From IMG/VR virus record IMGVR_UViG_3300044640_001748, positions 1 through 32,549 of that record: a stretch of 32,549 nt of DNA. One strand, given 5' to 3'. The DNA comes from a virus. Of the stretch, positions 1 through 8,288 are shown piece by piece. The notes beneath the pieces are model-generated. The model had not been told where the DNA came from. It made no database searches and saw only the letters and a list, made by a program, of their open reading frames with translations. How positions within the stretch are numbered: the first letter of the stretch is position 1; every line of letters starts with the position of its first letter. Position numbers and translations under genes: made by a program.

Positions 1-78
1 GCCAACTGACCCTGCAGGATCAAAGAAGGCCAAGCTGGTGGTGTGGTCACGGTTTTTTGTGGTGTTGAATACTGTCAT
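1..78 (-). CDS. nrdB: Ribonucleotide reductase class Ia beta subunit, N-terminal fragment
   Basis: The first 26 codons are visible and the gene runs off the left edge of the window. The start ATG is preceded by an AAAGGAAT Shine-Dalgarno sequence that overlaps the end of nrdA. The N-terminus (MTVFNTTKN, then FFDPAGSVG) resembles the start of T4-type NrdB (FNT...FFG...), the subunit that holds the diiron-tyrosyl radical cofactor. Its position 11 nt downstream of nrdA supports the call. No catalytic residues fall inside the visible part, so the assignment rests on the N-terminal motif and gene order. Confidence 0.8.
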   Translation of the reverse strand, partial: MTVFNTTKNRDHTTSLAFFDPAGSVG

Positions 79-89
79 AATTATTCCTT

Positions 90-2405
90 TTAAATTTTGC
101 AACTATCGCAATCGTCAATTTCATCAATGACAGTAGGAATCACACTTTCAATGAGAATACTTTTACGTGAAAGACGTTCAATATCAATTTCGCCTGACCC
201 ATCATAGGTATTAAAATAATACAACTGCTTTCCACCATATTTGTAAAACATTACTAAATGTTTGAGCATGTCACTCATGGTGATCTTCTCTTCATCATAG
301 TGCTGGGGATTGTATGAGGTATTGACACTGATGCCTTGGTCAATGTACTTTTGTAATACTGCACATATTTTTAAATAGCCTTCAGGACTTTTTTGATCCC
401 ACAGCAATTCGTATTTGTTTTTCAAACGGCGATATTCTGGTACTACTTGCTTGAGCACACCGTCCTTGCTTTGTTTGATGCTTACATAGCTACGTGGTGG
501 CTCAATGCCGTTGGTGGCATTTGAAATTTGTGCCGATGTTTCTGCTGGCATTAGTGCCATCAATGTACTGTTACGAATTCCGGTGCGCTTGAGTTGATCA
601 CGTAGGCCGGTCCAGTCAACAACATCACGGTGTGTCACCAATTCATCAACTTCTCGTTTGTAAGTGTCAACTGGCAATACTCCTAGATGGTACTTGGTCT
701 CATTGCTCTTGGGACATGCGCCAAATTCTTCAGCAAGATCAGCACTGGCTTTGATGAGATAATAACTCCAGTGTTGTGCCCATTCGTCAACCTTGGCCAA
801 TGCCGCTGGATCACTGTAGCTGAGATCATTCTTGGCCAACCAATAGGCCAAATTAATGATGCCGACACCAAGCGGGCGGCGATTCTCTGTGGCCAGCTGA
901 GCAGCCAGAATAGGATAGTGTTGGTAACTCAACAATGCGTCAAGTCCACGAACTGCCAGAGTACAGGCTCTTTCCATGTCTTCGGGATTTTTAAACACAC
1001 CCCAGTTCAATGCGCTGAGTGTGCACAATGCAATCTCACCTTCGGGATCGTTGATGTCATTGAGCGGTTTTGTGGGCAAGTCAATTTCACAGCAAAGATT
1101 GCTTTGTCTAATTGGCGCAACATCGGCAATGAAACTACCATGCGAGTTTGCATGGTCAACATTCATTAAGTACACACGGCCAGTGTCTTTGCGTTCCTGT
1201 ACAAACATTGAAAACAAATCAATGGCTTTGATTTTTTTCTTGCGTAGTTTGGTATTGCGTTCTGCGGTCTCATATAACTCGCGGAAACGATCTACGTCTT
1301 TGTAAAATGCATCAAACATTTCTGGAACATCATTGGGCGAAAACAAAGTGATGTCGCCATTGGTTAACAAACGTTCGTACATGACTTTGTTGAATTGTAC
1401 GCCATAGTCCATATGGCGTACACGGTTATCGTCGGTGCCTTTGTTGTTTTTGAGTACTAATAGATCTTCAACTTCTAAGTGCCATACTGGATAATACAAC
1501 GTTGCCGCGCCATTGCGCACTCCACCTTGACTACAGCTACGTGTGGCTGCCTGAAACATTTTATAAAAAGGAATTACGCCAGTGTGATAAGCATCACCAT
1601 TACGAATGGGACTGCCAAGAGCACGAATACGACCGGCTCCGATGCCAATACCTGCCTTTTGACTTACATACTTTACAATGCTTGAAGTGGTGGCGTTGAT
1701 GCTATCTAAGCTGTCGTTGGTTTCAATTAACACACAGCTAGAGAATTGTCGTTGTGGTGTTCGAACTCCGGCCATGACTGGTGTGGGCAAACTAATTTGG
1801 TGTGTGCTAATAGCATCGTAATAATCTTTGACATAGGTCAATCTTGTTTCTGTGGGATACTTGCTAAAAAGTGTGGCTGCAATTAGCACATAGGCCATTT
1901 GTGGAGTTTCAAATATTTCTTTGGTTACACGATTTTGTACTAGATATTTGCCGCGCAGTTGTTCCATTGCGGCATAAGTTAGTTGTTCATCTCGTTCGTG
2001 TCTAACAAATCCATTGATTTTCTCCCAGTCATCAGCTGAATATTCGGCCAACAATTCAGCATCATAAAATCCACGCTCAATGTTTTTCTTAACTAGATCA
2101 AGTATATGGCTGGGAGTAAATGCACCGTACACTTGTTTTCGTAAGTGATAGCAAATCAATCTTCCTGCCACATACTGATAATTTGGATTTTCTTCGCTGA
2201 TTAAATCTGCGGCGCTTTTAATTAATGTTTCTTGTATACTTGCTGTAGCAATACCATTGTAAAATTGTAGGTGACTTTTTATTTCTACCTCACTTGCCGA
2301 TACACCAGTTATTCCCTGGGTTGCCCAAAAAACTACTTTGTGCAGTTTTTCAATGTCTAGTAGTTCTCGTCTACCACCTCTTTTTTGTACTTGTATTTGC
2401 GTCAT
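90..2405 (-). CDS. nrdA: Ribonucleotide reductase class Ia alpha subunit
   Basis: This is the large catalytic subunit that reduces ribonucleoside diphosphates to deoxy forms for phage DNA synthesis. At 771 aa it is full length. Residues 1-95 form an ATP-cone regulatory domain (VQKRGGRRE start). The redox cysteines are C224 (SSCVL) and C461 (ALCTLSALN). The radical site is in NLCCE with N436, C438 and E440. The radical-transfer tyrosines are Y729-Y730 (LYYFNT). The C-terminal shuttle pair is C766/C769 (CDSCKI), separated by two residues where E. coli has four. The start ATG overlaps the upstream stop as ATGA, so translation is probably coupled. nrdB follows directly. Confidence 0.97.
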   Translation of the reverse strand: MTQIQVQKRGGRRELLDIEKLHKVVFWATQGITGVSASEVEIKSHLQFYNGIATASIQETLIKSAADLISEENPNYQYVAGRLICYHLRKQVYGAFTPSHILDLVKKNIERGFYDAELLAEYSADDWEKINGFVRHERDEQLTYAAMEQLRGKYLVQNRVTKEIFETPQMAYVLIAATLFSKYPTETRLTYVKDYYDAISTHQISLPTPVMAGVRTPQRQFSSCVLIETNDSLDSINATTSSIVKYVSQKAGIGIGAGRIRALGSPIRNGDAYHTGVIPFYKMFQAATRSCSQGGVRNGAATLYYPVWHLEVEDLLVLKNNKGTDDNRVRHMDYGVQFNKVMYERLLTNGDITLFSPNDVPEMFDAFYKDVDRFRELYETAERNTKLRKKKIKAIDLFSMFVQERKDTGRVYLMNVDHANSHGSFIADVAPIRQSNLCCEIDLPTKPLNDINDPEGEIALCTLSALNWGVFKNPEDMERACTLAVRGLDALLSYQHYPILAAQLATENRRPLGVGIINLAYWLAKNDLSYSDPAALAKVDEWAQHWSYYLIKASADLAEEFGACPKSNETKYHLGVLPVDTYKREVDELVTHRDVVDWTGLRDQLKRTGIRNSTLMALMPAETSAQISNATNGIEPPRSYVSIKQSKDGVLKQVVPEYRRLKNKYELLWDQKSPEGYLKICAVLQKYIDQGISVNTSYNPQHYDEEKITMSDMLKHLVMFYKYGGKQLYYFNTYDGSGEIDIERLSRKSILIESVIPTVIDEIDDCDSCKI

Positions 2406-2836
2406 ATGTTGTAACCTAAATGTTGTTGTAATTGTTCAGCACTAATTTGCCGAGTTATTGTTATTGCCGTTGAGTCGATATTTAACAGTTCACCTGGGGC
2501 CCAATTCAGTATATATTTTCCATGGTTGACCAGGACTAAATTGCCCCGATCTGTCTGCGCCACGGATAGAGATTCTATGCCTGGGCATGATGACATTAGT
2601 ATAGTATACGCTATTCCCTGGCATCTTGCAAGATCACAGTAGTGATTTTTTTCCAATAAGTCCCAAGGACCTGGCCAAGTTGTGTAGTTATCCCAATTCA
2701 AATATTGATTGACCATAGGTACACGCCACCACCAGTCGTTGACTGCGTGGAGGTATTGTTCTTGGGTAAGATTGTTGGGATTGGATCTTAGGCTGTACCA
2801 ATCGGCCAGCCGTTGTTCAAATAAATCAGGCCACAC
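2402..2836 (-). CDS. Hypothetical protein, tryptophan-rich, upstream of nrdA
   Basis: A 144-aa protein I do not recognise by function. It starts with GTG three bases after the stop of the tail-protein gene and ends in an ATGA overlap with nrdA, so it is probably translated by coupling. The N-terminal half is rich in Trp and Tyr (WPDLFEQRLADWY, NDWWWR). No signal peptide or membrane segment is visible. The next in-frame Met is at residue 41, which would remove the Trp-rich part, so the GTG start is preferred. Confidence 0.7.
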   Translation of the reverse strand: MWPDLFEQRLADWYSLRSNPNNLTQEQYLHAVNDWWWRVPMVNQYLNWDNYTTWPGPWDLLEKNHYCDLARCQGIAYTILMSSCPGIESLSVAQTDRGNLVLVNHGKYILNWAPGELLNIDSTAITITRQISAEQLQQHLGYNI

Positions 2837-2839
2837 GTT

Positions 2840-4408
2840 TTAGGCTAAATGTGATATTGAATAAGTCAAGAATCCAACAAATCCAGTGCTGGTGGTAGTG
2901 TATTCAACTGATACCTGATTGGCTGATTGGTCCACTGCAAGTGTAACGCCGCAATTCACATTTTCAGTGTAGTCGTCAGTGTAGTTCGGTAGCGTACTAT
3001 CTGTTGGTGCACTAGTCACAGTCAATATGCCAGTTCTAACACCGACATCTCGCACTATGGTGTATTGCATTTGAAATGCGCGAGTGACTTCACTGTTAAC
3101 ATTGAGAATAGTTTGATTGGCTGAATTATCATCTAAAGTAAAACTGCGACCAGCTTCTCTAGCATACTGACCCATTTGTAACAATGTGCCGCCGGTGGCT
3201 GCACTGGTGCTTAAAATTTCAACACGCGGTATTTCAAATGCATCAGCATCACTGCGTTCAAACAAATCATTGGATGAAACATTGTTGTCGTTGCCAAAAG
3301 AAATCACTGCTGATGTGGGATTGGTTGCGCCAATGCTGTTGCCTACATTGTAAAATATATTGAAGGCAGAAACGTTGAGACTGACCTGATCATAGACAAT
3401 GCCTTGATAGTAGACATTGTCAAAGAAGTTGTGCACAGCACGGAATCCAGTTACGTTGCTGTCCAACACTATTCCTTGGTAAACAGTGTTGAATTGACTG
3501 TTAGACACCACGGCAGCATTTAACAATGCGTCTGTGCTGATGCCGTACTTGATGTTGGTGAATGCACATTGTTCAAACACAATGTTGTTGCAAATATTTG
3601 ATCCAATGCTGGCAAATCCCACAGCAAAACTGTCATCTAACGGAGTTGCACCAGCGGCAGCCAACTCAGACAAAGTGACGTTGCCAACAAACCCAACATT
3701 GGAAAATGAGCATTGAGTGGCTTGATCGACCAAAAACACATTGGTGCTGATGGCAGATTGAAATGCCATGTTGTTGATCTCAATGTTGGTAGGAGGGGTA
3801 GCGCCATTGTTGCCAATGCTGGCACCAGTTTGCTGGCGGCTGTCACCATACTGGGCCACGTAATTGGGTATAGAAGAATCATCGGGTTGTAGTAGAATGA
3901 TTGAACTATTGATACCTTCGCCCACTAAACGAGCATAGGTGGGAATAACAACTGTGCTAGTGATTCTATATGTGCCGGCTGGGAAAAACAAACTACGACG
4001 AATTTGTGTGTTATTTTCTCGGCAGTAAAGTTGATAGAATGCTCGGGAAATGGCAGCCGTGTCGTCTGCTACTCCATCACCCACTGCCCCAAAGTCTCTG
4101 ACACTGGCCATGTCATCCAATTTGGCCTGAACTGTGCGTACCACAGGAGTGCTACTTGTGGGGCCGGTTTGTGCGGCATACCCCACTGCTATATCTGCAT
4201 AGGTGTAATTGCTGAGTGTTGTGATATCTGAATACTGGGTTAGTATTTCAGTATTTCCAATTTCTGGGGCGCCATCTTGTAGGGTTCCGTTGCCAATGAA
4301 CAAGCGACGACTATCAACGCACCAGCCAAGTTCTGCGCCGGCTAACTGCGGTAAATCTTCTGTGTAACCTTTACGGTTGGTAATTCGTGAAATCTGTACT
4401 ATAGCCAC
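2840..4408 (-). CDS. Tail fibre or tailspike-like protein with pectate-lyase fold
   Basis: A 522-aa virion protein. Residues 1-60 (MAIVQISRITNRKGYTEDL, later RRLFIGNGT) match an N-terminal module that recurs in marine T4-like phage tail and fibre proteins. Around residue 100, SVRDFGAVGDGVADDTAAI is the classic opening of the pectate-lyase-3 parallel beta-helix domain, followed by Asn/Val/Phe-rich repeats to about residue 390 and a beta-rich C-terminus. It probably contacts host surface glycans; enzymatic activity is not shown. The start is GTG with AGAGGAT upstream. A GCTAAATA late-promoter-like motif sits 22 nt before the start. Confidence 0.85.
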   Translation of the reverse strand: MAIVQISRITNRKGYTEDLPQLAGAELGWCVDSRRLFIGNGTLQDGAPEIGNTEILTQYSDITTLSNYTYADIAVGYAAQTGPTSSTPVVRTVQAKLDDMASVRDFGAVGDGVADDTAAISRAFYQLYCRENNTQIRRSLFFPAGTYRITSTVVIPTYARLVGEGINSSIILLQPDDSSIPNYVAQYGDSRQQTGASIGNNGATPPTNIEINNMAFQSAISTNVFLVDQATQCSFSNVGFVGNVTLSELAAAGATPLDDSFAVGFASIGSNICNNIVFEQCAFTNIKYGISTDALLNAAVVSNSQFNTVYQGIVLDSNVTGFRAVHNFFDNVYYQGIVYDQVSLNVSAFNIFYNVGNSIGATNPTSAVISFGNDNNVSSNDLFERSDADAFEIPRVEILSTSAATGGTLLQMGQYAREAGRSFTLDDNSANQTILNVNSEVTRAFQMQYTIVRDVGVRTGILTVTSAPTDSTLPNYTDDYTENVNCGVTLAVDQSANQVSVEYTTTSTGFVGFLTYSISHLA

Positions 4409-4429
4409 GGTAGTATCCTCTGTTTAGAG

Positions 4430-4437
4430 TATTTAGC
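4430..4437 (-). promoter_or_regulatory. Late-promoter-like GCTAAATA
   Basis: On the minus strand this reads GCTAAATA, close to the T4 late consensus TATAAATA. Its last base lies 22 nt before the GTG start of the tail protein, with an AGAGGAT ribosome-binding site in between. It overlaps the stop codon of the exonuclease gene. The same octamer occurs before the gene starting at 8288. Confidence 0.55.
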
Positions 4438-5143
4438 TGATCATGTAGTACTGTTCCACACGTTTGTTCCACTCGTTGTTCCAGTGTGCAAACTCGTCCT
4501 GTTCAATCACATATTCAGTGTAAACCGGTTTGCCTAGTGCGCCGTCGGGCAAAACTGCAGGTTGTTGGGCCATCATGATCACCCCTGTTTTGATATCTGT
4601 GCCGTGGGTGCTATTATGTGCCGAGGCATAGGCTGCAAGTTGGATAAAATAGTCATCAATCCATTCACGTTTTTTGGGCTTGTTGGTTTGTTTAAAATCA
4701 ATGATTGCAGGCTGTCCTTTCCATAACCCAAGACAGTCTGTGGTTCCTGCATATAACCCACTGTAATAAACTGGAACCTCTACTCCCCAAAATTCATCCA
4801 CATTGCCCAGACCTTGAAGGATAACTTCTGCGGCCATAAACCAACTGGGCTGTGCGAAAGGATTTCCGGGCAAGGGTTTCATGTCTGATTGCAGTGCATA
4901 ATGCTCTAGGTAGGCATGCATTCTGGTGCCTCGATTGGCAGCTTCTGTGGTAATTTGCTGTGCTTGTTGCTCGCCCACACGCTTTTTCCAGTTTGCAAGA
5001 GCCTGGCGCTTTTCTTCAGGCTTGGTACGATCTAGTATGGTGGTGACACTGGGAACTTTGCTGCCGTCGGGCAAACAATAATGTCGTTTGCCGTTGATGG
5101 TTGTTCTATCAAGCGGGGCGTAATTATAGCGTTGAGTTATCAT
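4433..5143 (-). CDS. PD-(D/E)XK exonuclease, phage/MGME1-like
   Basis: A 236-aa nuclease of the RecB-like PD-(D/E)XK superfamily. The N-terminus VPSVTTILDRTKPEEK is typical of phage and mitochondrial MGME1-type exonucleases. The core reads GTTDCLGLWKG, then AIIDFKQTNK (acidic and Lys residues of the D...DxK site), then FIQLAAYA (the helix carrying the conserved Gln). Only two cysteines are present, so this is not a Cas4/AddB-type Fe-S nuclease. The start codon overlaps the iscA stop by one base (TAATG). Likely role: DNA end processing in recombination or host DNA degradation. Confidence 0.85.
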   Translation of the reverse strand: MITQRYNYAPLDRTTINGKRHYCLPDGSKVPSVTTILDRTKPEEKRQALANWKKRVGEQQAQQITTEAANRGTRMHAYLEHYALQSDMKPLPGNPFAQPSWFMAAEVILQGLGNVDEFWGVEVPVYYSGLYAGTTDCLGLWKGQPAIIDFKQTNKPKKREWIDDYFIQLAAYASAHNSTHGTDIKTGVIMMAQQPAVLPDGALGKPVYTEYVIEQDEFAHWNNEWNKRVEQYYMIS

Positions 5144-5463
5144 TAAATTCTAAAACTTTCTCCGCAACCACAGCGGTCACGTTCATTGGGGTTGCGAAAT
5201 TCAAAGCCTTCGTTGAGTCCATTGCGGACCCAATCCATTTCAAGGCCTTGAATATAAGCCAGACTTTTTGGATCAATGTAAACATTAACACCTAGAGATT
5301 CGAATAGTTGATCATGTTCGTCTACAGCATCAACATATTCTAACACATAAGCAAGCCCCGAGCAACCAGTGGTTCGAACACCTATTCGAATACCGTCGCC
5401 TTGGCCGCGCTTTTGAATTTGTAATTTTACTTTTTTGGCTGCTTGTTCAGTTAGCGAGATCAT
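5143..5463 (-). CDS. iscA: Fe-S cluster A-type carrier (IscA/ErpA/HesB family)
   Basis: At 106 aa it has the usual length of this family. All three cluster-ligating cysteines are present: C34 in TTGCSGLAY and C98/C100 in CGCGESF at the C-terminus. A-type carriers accept [Fe-S] clusters from the IscU scaffold and pass them to apo-enzymes in the cytoplasm. The gene overlaps iscU by 17 nt upstream and the exonuclease by 1 nt downstream, so the three are probably co-translated. IscA, ErpA and SufA cannot be separated by eye. Confidence 0.95.
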   Translation of the reverse strand: MISLTEQAAKKVKLQIQKRGQGDGIRIGVRTTGCSGLAYVLEYVDAVDEHDQLFESLGVNVYIDPKSLAYIQGLEMDWVRNGLNEGFEFRNPNERDRCGCGESFRI

Positions 5464-5836
5464 GTTTTGCTTTATAATCTGCTACCGCCGCTTTGATGGC
5501 ATCTTCTGCAAGTATTGAACAGTGAATTTTAACAGGGGGGAGGGCAAGCTCATCAGCAATCTCGCTATTTTTGATCGCTGCCGCCTCGTCAAGTGTGCGT
5601 CCTTTGACCCACTCAGTAATGAGCGAACTACTCGCAATCGCCGAGCCGCAACCATATGTTTTAAATCTGGCATCTGTAATGACTCCTTCAGTATTTACTT
5701 TGATTTGAAGTTTCATAACATCGCCACAAGCTGGGGCACCAACCATGCCAGTACCAATATCAGTATTACTCTTATCAAAAGATCCAACGTTCCGGGGGTT
5801 TTCATAATGATCAACCACTTTTTCTGAGTATGCCAT
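5447..5836 (-). CDS. iscU: Fe-S cluster assembly scaffold IscU
   Basis: A 129-aa protein, essentially the length of bacterial IscU. The three scaffold cysteines are C37 (PACGD, with D39), C63 (YGCGSAIASSS) and C106 (KIHCSIL, with H105). The LPPVK chaperone-recognition motif for HscA is intact at residues 99-103, so it could plug into the host Isc machinery. No phage cysteine desulfurase is seen in the window. There is only a weak AGAAAGAA ribosome-binding site. Confidence 0.96.
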   Translation of the reverse strand: MAYSEKVVDHYENPRNVGSFDKSNTDIGTGMVGAPACGDVMKLQIKVNTEGVITDARFKTYGCGSAIASSSLITEWVKGRTLDEAAAIKNSEIADELALPPVKIHCSILAEDAIKAAVADYKAKHDLAN

Positions 5837-5847
5837 AATAATTCTTT

Positions 5848-6444
5848 CTATTTGTTTAACATTGATTGATACCCGTCAATGTATGGGTTAGGTGTGCGTT
5901 CAGGATCCAGGCCGTCAAACAAAACTTTTAACTGTTTATAATTTAACACCACATTGCGGTAGTTGTAAGGGGCTTTGTTTAAAAAGTTAAGCCTACGAGC
6001 TCGAAAAGTATTTGATACCAATCCCAATCGATCCAAAACATGCTGATGGTCATTTACAAAATCTTCAAAATAAAACTCTTCAATCACTGCATATGGCCTT
6101 GACAAATCAACACTTTTTGAATGCCATGTGTTAAAACCATATTGCCATAAAAAATCTTCTTCACTGACAGTAAACGGAACAATAGTCTGATTACTATAAA
6201 TTGTAGATTGTTGTGTATGCCAAACAATACAATTGGACATTATTGATGCAAATGCATCTCGACGTTTTACAATTATTAATGCGGTATTCGAATAATTGTC
6301 TAACACGTACCGCGGATCATGTGAGTGTACAGTTTTTAAAAAAGTTTTATCACCTGCAGATTTTATTATATCTGCAATTAAATTACCCCCAACTCGCGGA
6401 GGAGCACTAATCAAATAACGCTCTATGGCGTTGGACTGCTTCAC
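5848..6444 (-). CDS. Sulfotransferase-like P-loop protein
   Basis: A 198-aa protein. Residues 12-21 (ISAPPRVGGN) resemble the PAPS-binding loop of sulfotransferases. Residues 40-70 (HSHDP...IIVKRRDAFASIMS) resemble the following His-Asp and R...S segment that binds the 3'-phosphate. These are family similarities I see by eye, and substrate and activity are unknown. The start is GTG, overlapping the TAG stop of the Cys-rich gene by one base, with AGGGAT upstream. It might modify a host or virion surface molecule. Confidence 0.5.
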   Translation of the reverse strand: MKQSNAIERYLISAPPRVGGNLIADIIKSAGDKTFLKTVHSHDPRYVLDNYSNTALIIVKRRDAFASIMSNCIVWHTQQSTIYSNQTIVPFTVSEEDFLWQYGFNTWHSKSVDLSRPYAVIEEFYFEDFVNDHQHVLDRLGLVSNTFRARRLNFLNKAPYNYRNVVLNYKQLKVLFDGLDPERTPNPYIDGYQSMLNK

Positions 6445-6626
6445 TAGTTATATCCCTGTCCTGCTATACATATTTCACATTCGCAGTCAGGGCAATAATC
6501 ACATTTGGAACATCCGTGTCCACAATGCTGGTCGCATCCGCATTTGCATTTGAATACGTAGCGTTTGTAATTTTCAAACTGCAACGTGTTACTGTGTGCA
6601 GGTTCTTGTTCGTGTAACTGTGCCAT
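6444..6626 (-). CDS. Small cysteine-rich protein, probable metal binder
   Basis: A 60-aa protein with ten cysteines and two histidines packed into the C-terminal half (CKCGCDQHCGHGC, then CDYCPDCECEIC). The spacing suggests binding of zinc or another metal, or a disulfide knot; I cannot assign a family. It overlaps the 3' end of the secreted-protein gene by 38 nt in another frame and its stop overlaps the next gene's GTG. No signal peptide is seen and there is no strong Shine-Dalgarno sequence, so coupling is likely. Confidence 0.6.
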   Translation of the reverse strand: MAQLHEQEPAHSNTLQFENYKRYVFKCKCGCDQHCGHGCSKCDYCPDCECEICIAGQGYN

Positions 6627-6927
6627 CAGAATTTTCTGTTTCGGTCCAAGGACTGCAATTTTGTTTTTGTGTTTGTATTACCTGCACTGGAGGTTGTACA
6701 ATAACTGGATCTGGGCGTGTTGCACTATAAATTACTGCGCCACCTATGATAGCCGGAACCATCCAATTCAATCCGCCATTGTGGCGCCAGTGACTATGTC
6801 TATGATGGTATTGGTGGTGTACCTGCCAACGAGGTTCGACTACTAGTCTAGAACCGTGACGTTCAGGGCCAGCAAAGGCTGGTACTGCGGCGATAGCCAG
6901 TAATAAGACTGCAAATAATTTTTTCAT
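6589..6927 (-). CDS. Secreted or membrane-anchored His-rich small protein
   Basis: The start was moved to the ATG at 6927 because GAGGAG lies just upstream and a clean signal peptide then begins (MKKLFAVLLLAIAAVPAFA, cleavage probably before GPERH). The mature part has a His cluster (VHHQYHHRHSHWRHN), a hydrophobic stretch (WMVPAIIGGAVIYSA) and a C-terminal Cys pair in NCSPWTE...TRTCTQ. It is exported to the envelope. The function is unknown; the His cluster could bind metal. Confidence 0.75.
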   Translation of the reverse strand: MKKLFAVLLLAIAAVPAFAGPERHGSRLVVEPRWQVHHQYHHRHSHWRHNGGLNWMVPAIIGGAVIYSATRPDPVIVQPPVQVIQTQKQNCSPWTETENSDGTVTRTRTCTQ

Positions 6928-6988
6928 AATGATCTCCTCGAATGTAAGTGTTATTATTATATAACGCATTACCCATCAGTTTAGTATA

Positions 6989-7105
6989 CTACTTTTTTGA
7001 AAAGAAGTCAACTACTTTCTTCTGAATATTACGAGCAAATTCTGGTTGAGGGAAGTTCCAGCCAATAAAGGCACCAATGGCTATTAAAAAGATAGTTTCT
7101 AACAT
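6989..7105 (-). CDS. 38-aa single-span membrane peptide
   Basis: A short ORF read directly from the sequence. It starts MLETIFLIAIGAFIGWNF (one hydrophobic segment) and ends in a basic tail, KKVVDFFSKK. AAGGAA precedes the ATG and the stop of the preceding gene lies one base before the ATG, so it fits the operon. The function is unknown; similar tiny N-terminal-membrane proteins are common in phage late regions. Confidence 0.65.
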   Translation of the reverse strand: MLETIFLIAIGAFIGWNFPQPEFARNIQKKVVDFFSKK

Positions 7106-7106
7106 G

Positions 7107-7448
7107 TTAAATTCCTTTACTAGCGGCTCTTTTGGCCATTTTATCCACGGTAGCGCGAGCTTGATCTGGATTCATATCAGAATCGTCAACTTCGGGTTCC
7201 GCGCCTTTGAATGTTATTTTATCTGGCTCTACATTTGATATCAAGCCGTTTAGTGGTGGCTGCGATGCCATTGCGGCCAATTGCGATTGGCCCAAGCTTA
7301 TGCCCATGTCGCGGGCCAATTTTAAAAATGCCTGGGTTGATATAGTTTTTGGTGCGTTGGTATCCTGGGCGCGACCAATTAAAAATTGTGTCAGCGCCGC
7401 AAGTTTTCCTTTGTCCACACCTGATTGTTCAACTTCAAGTATTAACAC
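7107..7448 (-). CDS. Hypothetical protein of the late block
   Basis: A 113-aa protein starting with GTG immediately after the stop of the preceding gene (TAA-GTG). It appears helical and its C-terminus is charged (EPEVDDSDMNPDQARATV, then KMAKRAASKG). No known domain is recognised. Its position between the 279-aa acidic-tail protein and the 38-aa membrane peptide suggests the same transcription unit. Confidence 0.7.
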   Translation of the reverse strand: MLILEVEQSGVDKGKLAALTQFLIGRAQDTNAPKTISTQAFLKLARDMGISLGQSQLAAMASQPPLNGLISNVEPDKITFKGAEPEVDDSDMNPDQARATVDKMAKRAASKGI

Positions 7449-8288
7449 TTATTTTCTACGCTCACGTCCCAGCGCGGCTGCCAAGTCTTTGGTATCATCA
7501 ACTTCGACATCGGCATCAACTTCAACATCGGCCATGTCGCCATCATCAACTGAGGGCATATCATCAGCACCCATGCCCATGTCTCCACCCAGCTCTTCGC
7601 CTGGCACTGATGGCGCCTGACCAGTGATGGCACCTTGTGCGGCTTCAAGTTGTGTCTTACCTTGTTGCACTGCACTCAACAAAGTGCTCAATGCGGCACT
7701 GGCCTGTGACTGATATGCTGTTGCTTGTTCAGTTCCCATGTCATTGCGAATACTGTCAACCAACGCAGGCAAATCTTTGAACTGCATTTCACTGATGTCT
7801 TCGGTCATTTTCTGAACACGATCCAACATGTCTTGACTGGCCAACACTACTTGTGCTGTTTGCAATTCGCTTTCTTTGACCATGCGCTTCATGCCGGGCT
7901 TTTTGCCTTCCTTTTTCATGAGAGCAATTGCTGTCATGGTTTTTTGTTCTTCAGGATTTAAAGTCTGCCCATTGCTGGCTTTTTGAATAGTTTGCTTGGT
8001 TTTGGGATCATTGACATCAATTGCCAAGGGCGTTTCTCCCATTTCTTTTAAATGTGCAGTCAATGCTTGTTCTATCATCATCAACTTTAGATATGATGGA
8101 TCTTGCTCGCTCTTATAAAAGCTGGTCTGCGAGCGCTGTTCTGTGACAAGGCCGCGTACACGTTTTAACAGGTACTGTGTAGCCTTGGGGCTAAGTGTGT
8201 CTAAACTTAGATGTTGCCCCAGGCGGCTTTCAAGCACTTGCTTGATATTTTTTACCCGGGGTTGAGTGTTTAGTTCGTGCAATTTCAT
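7449..8288 (-). CDS. Hypothetical helical protein with acidic tail
   Basis: A 279-aa, mostly helical protein. From about residue 225 it becomes low-complexity, with Gly/Met (GGDMGMGADD) and then strongly acidic (DVEVDADVEVDD) stretches, before a basic end (GRERRK). Charged helical proteins like this occur as scaffold or core components in phage heads, but I have no direct evidence. AAAAGGA precedes the ATG, and a GCTAAATA motif lies 24 nt upstream inside the end of the neighbouring gene, so it is probably expressed late. It overlaps the upstream gene by 59 nt. Confidence 0.75.
   Translation of the reverse strand: MKLHELNTQPRVKNIKQVLESRLGQHLSLDTLSPKATQYLLKRVRGLVTEQRSQTSFYKSEQDPSYLKLMMIEQALTAHLKEMGETPLAIDVNDPKTKQTIQKASNGQTLNPEEQKTMTAIALMKKEGKKPGMKRMVKESELQTAQVVLASQDMLDRVQKMTEDISEMQFKDLPALVDSIRNDMGTEQATAYQSQASAALSTLLSAVQQGKTQLEAAQGAITGQAPSVPGEELGGDMGMGADDMPSVDDGDMADVEVDADVEVDDTKDLAAALGRERRK

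Noticed and set aside
4433-5143. Cas4-like Fe-S exonuclease
   Set aside because: Only two cysteines are present, not the four needed for the cluster, and no CRISPR array or cas genes are in the window.
7207-7627. Plus-strand ORFs rich in Ser/Pro/Arg opposite the acidic-tail gene
   Set aside because: They are antisense to a better-supported gene and their low-complexity content mirrors the repeat-like codons of its acidic tail; no ribosome-binding site.
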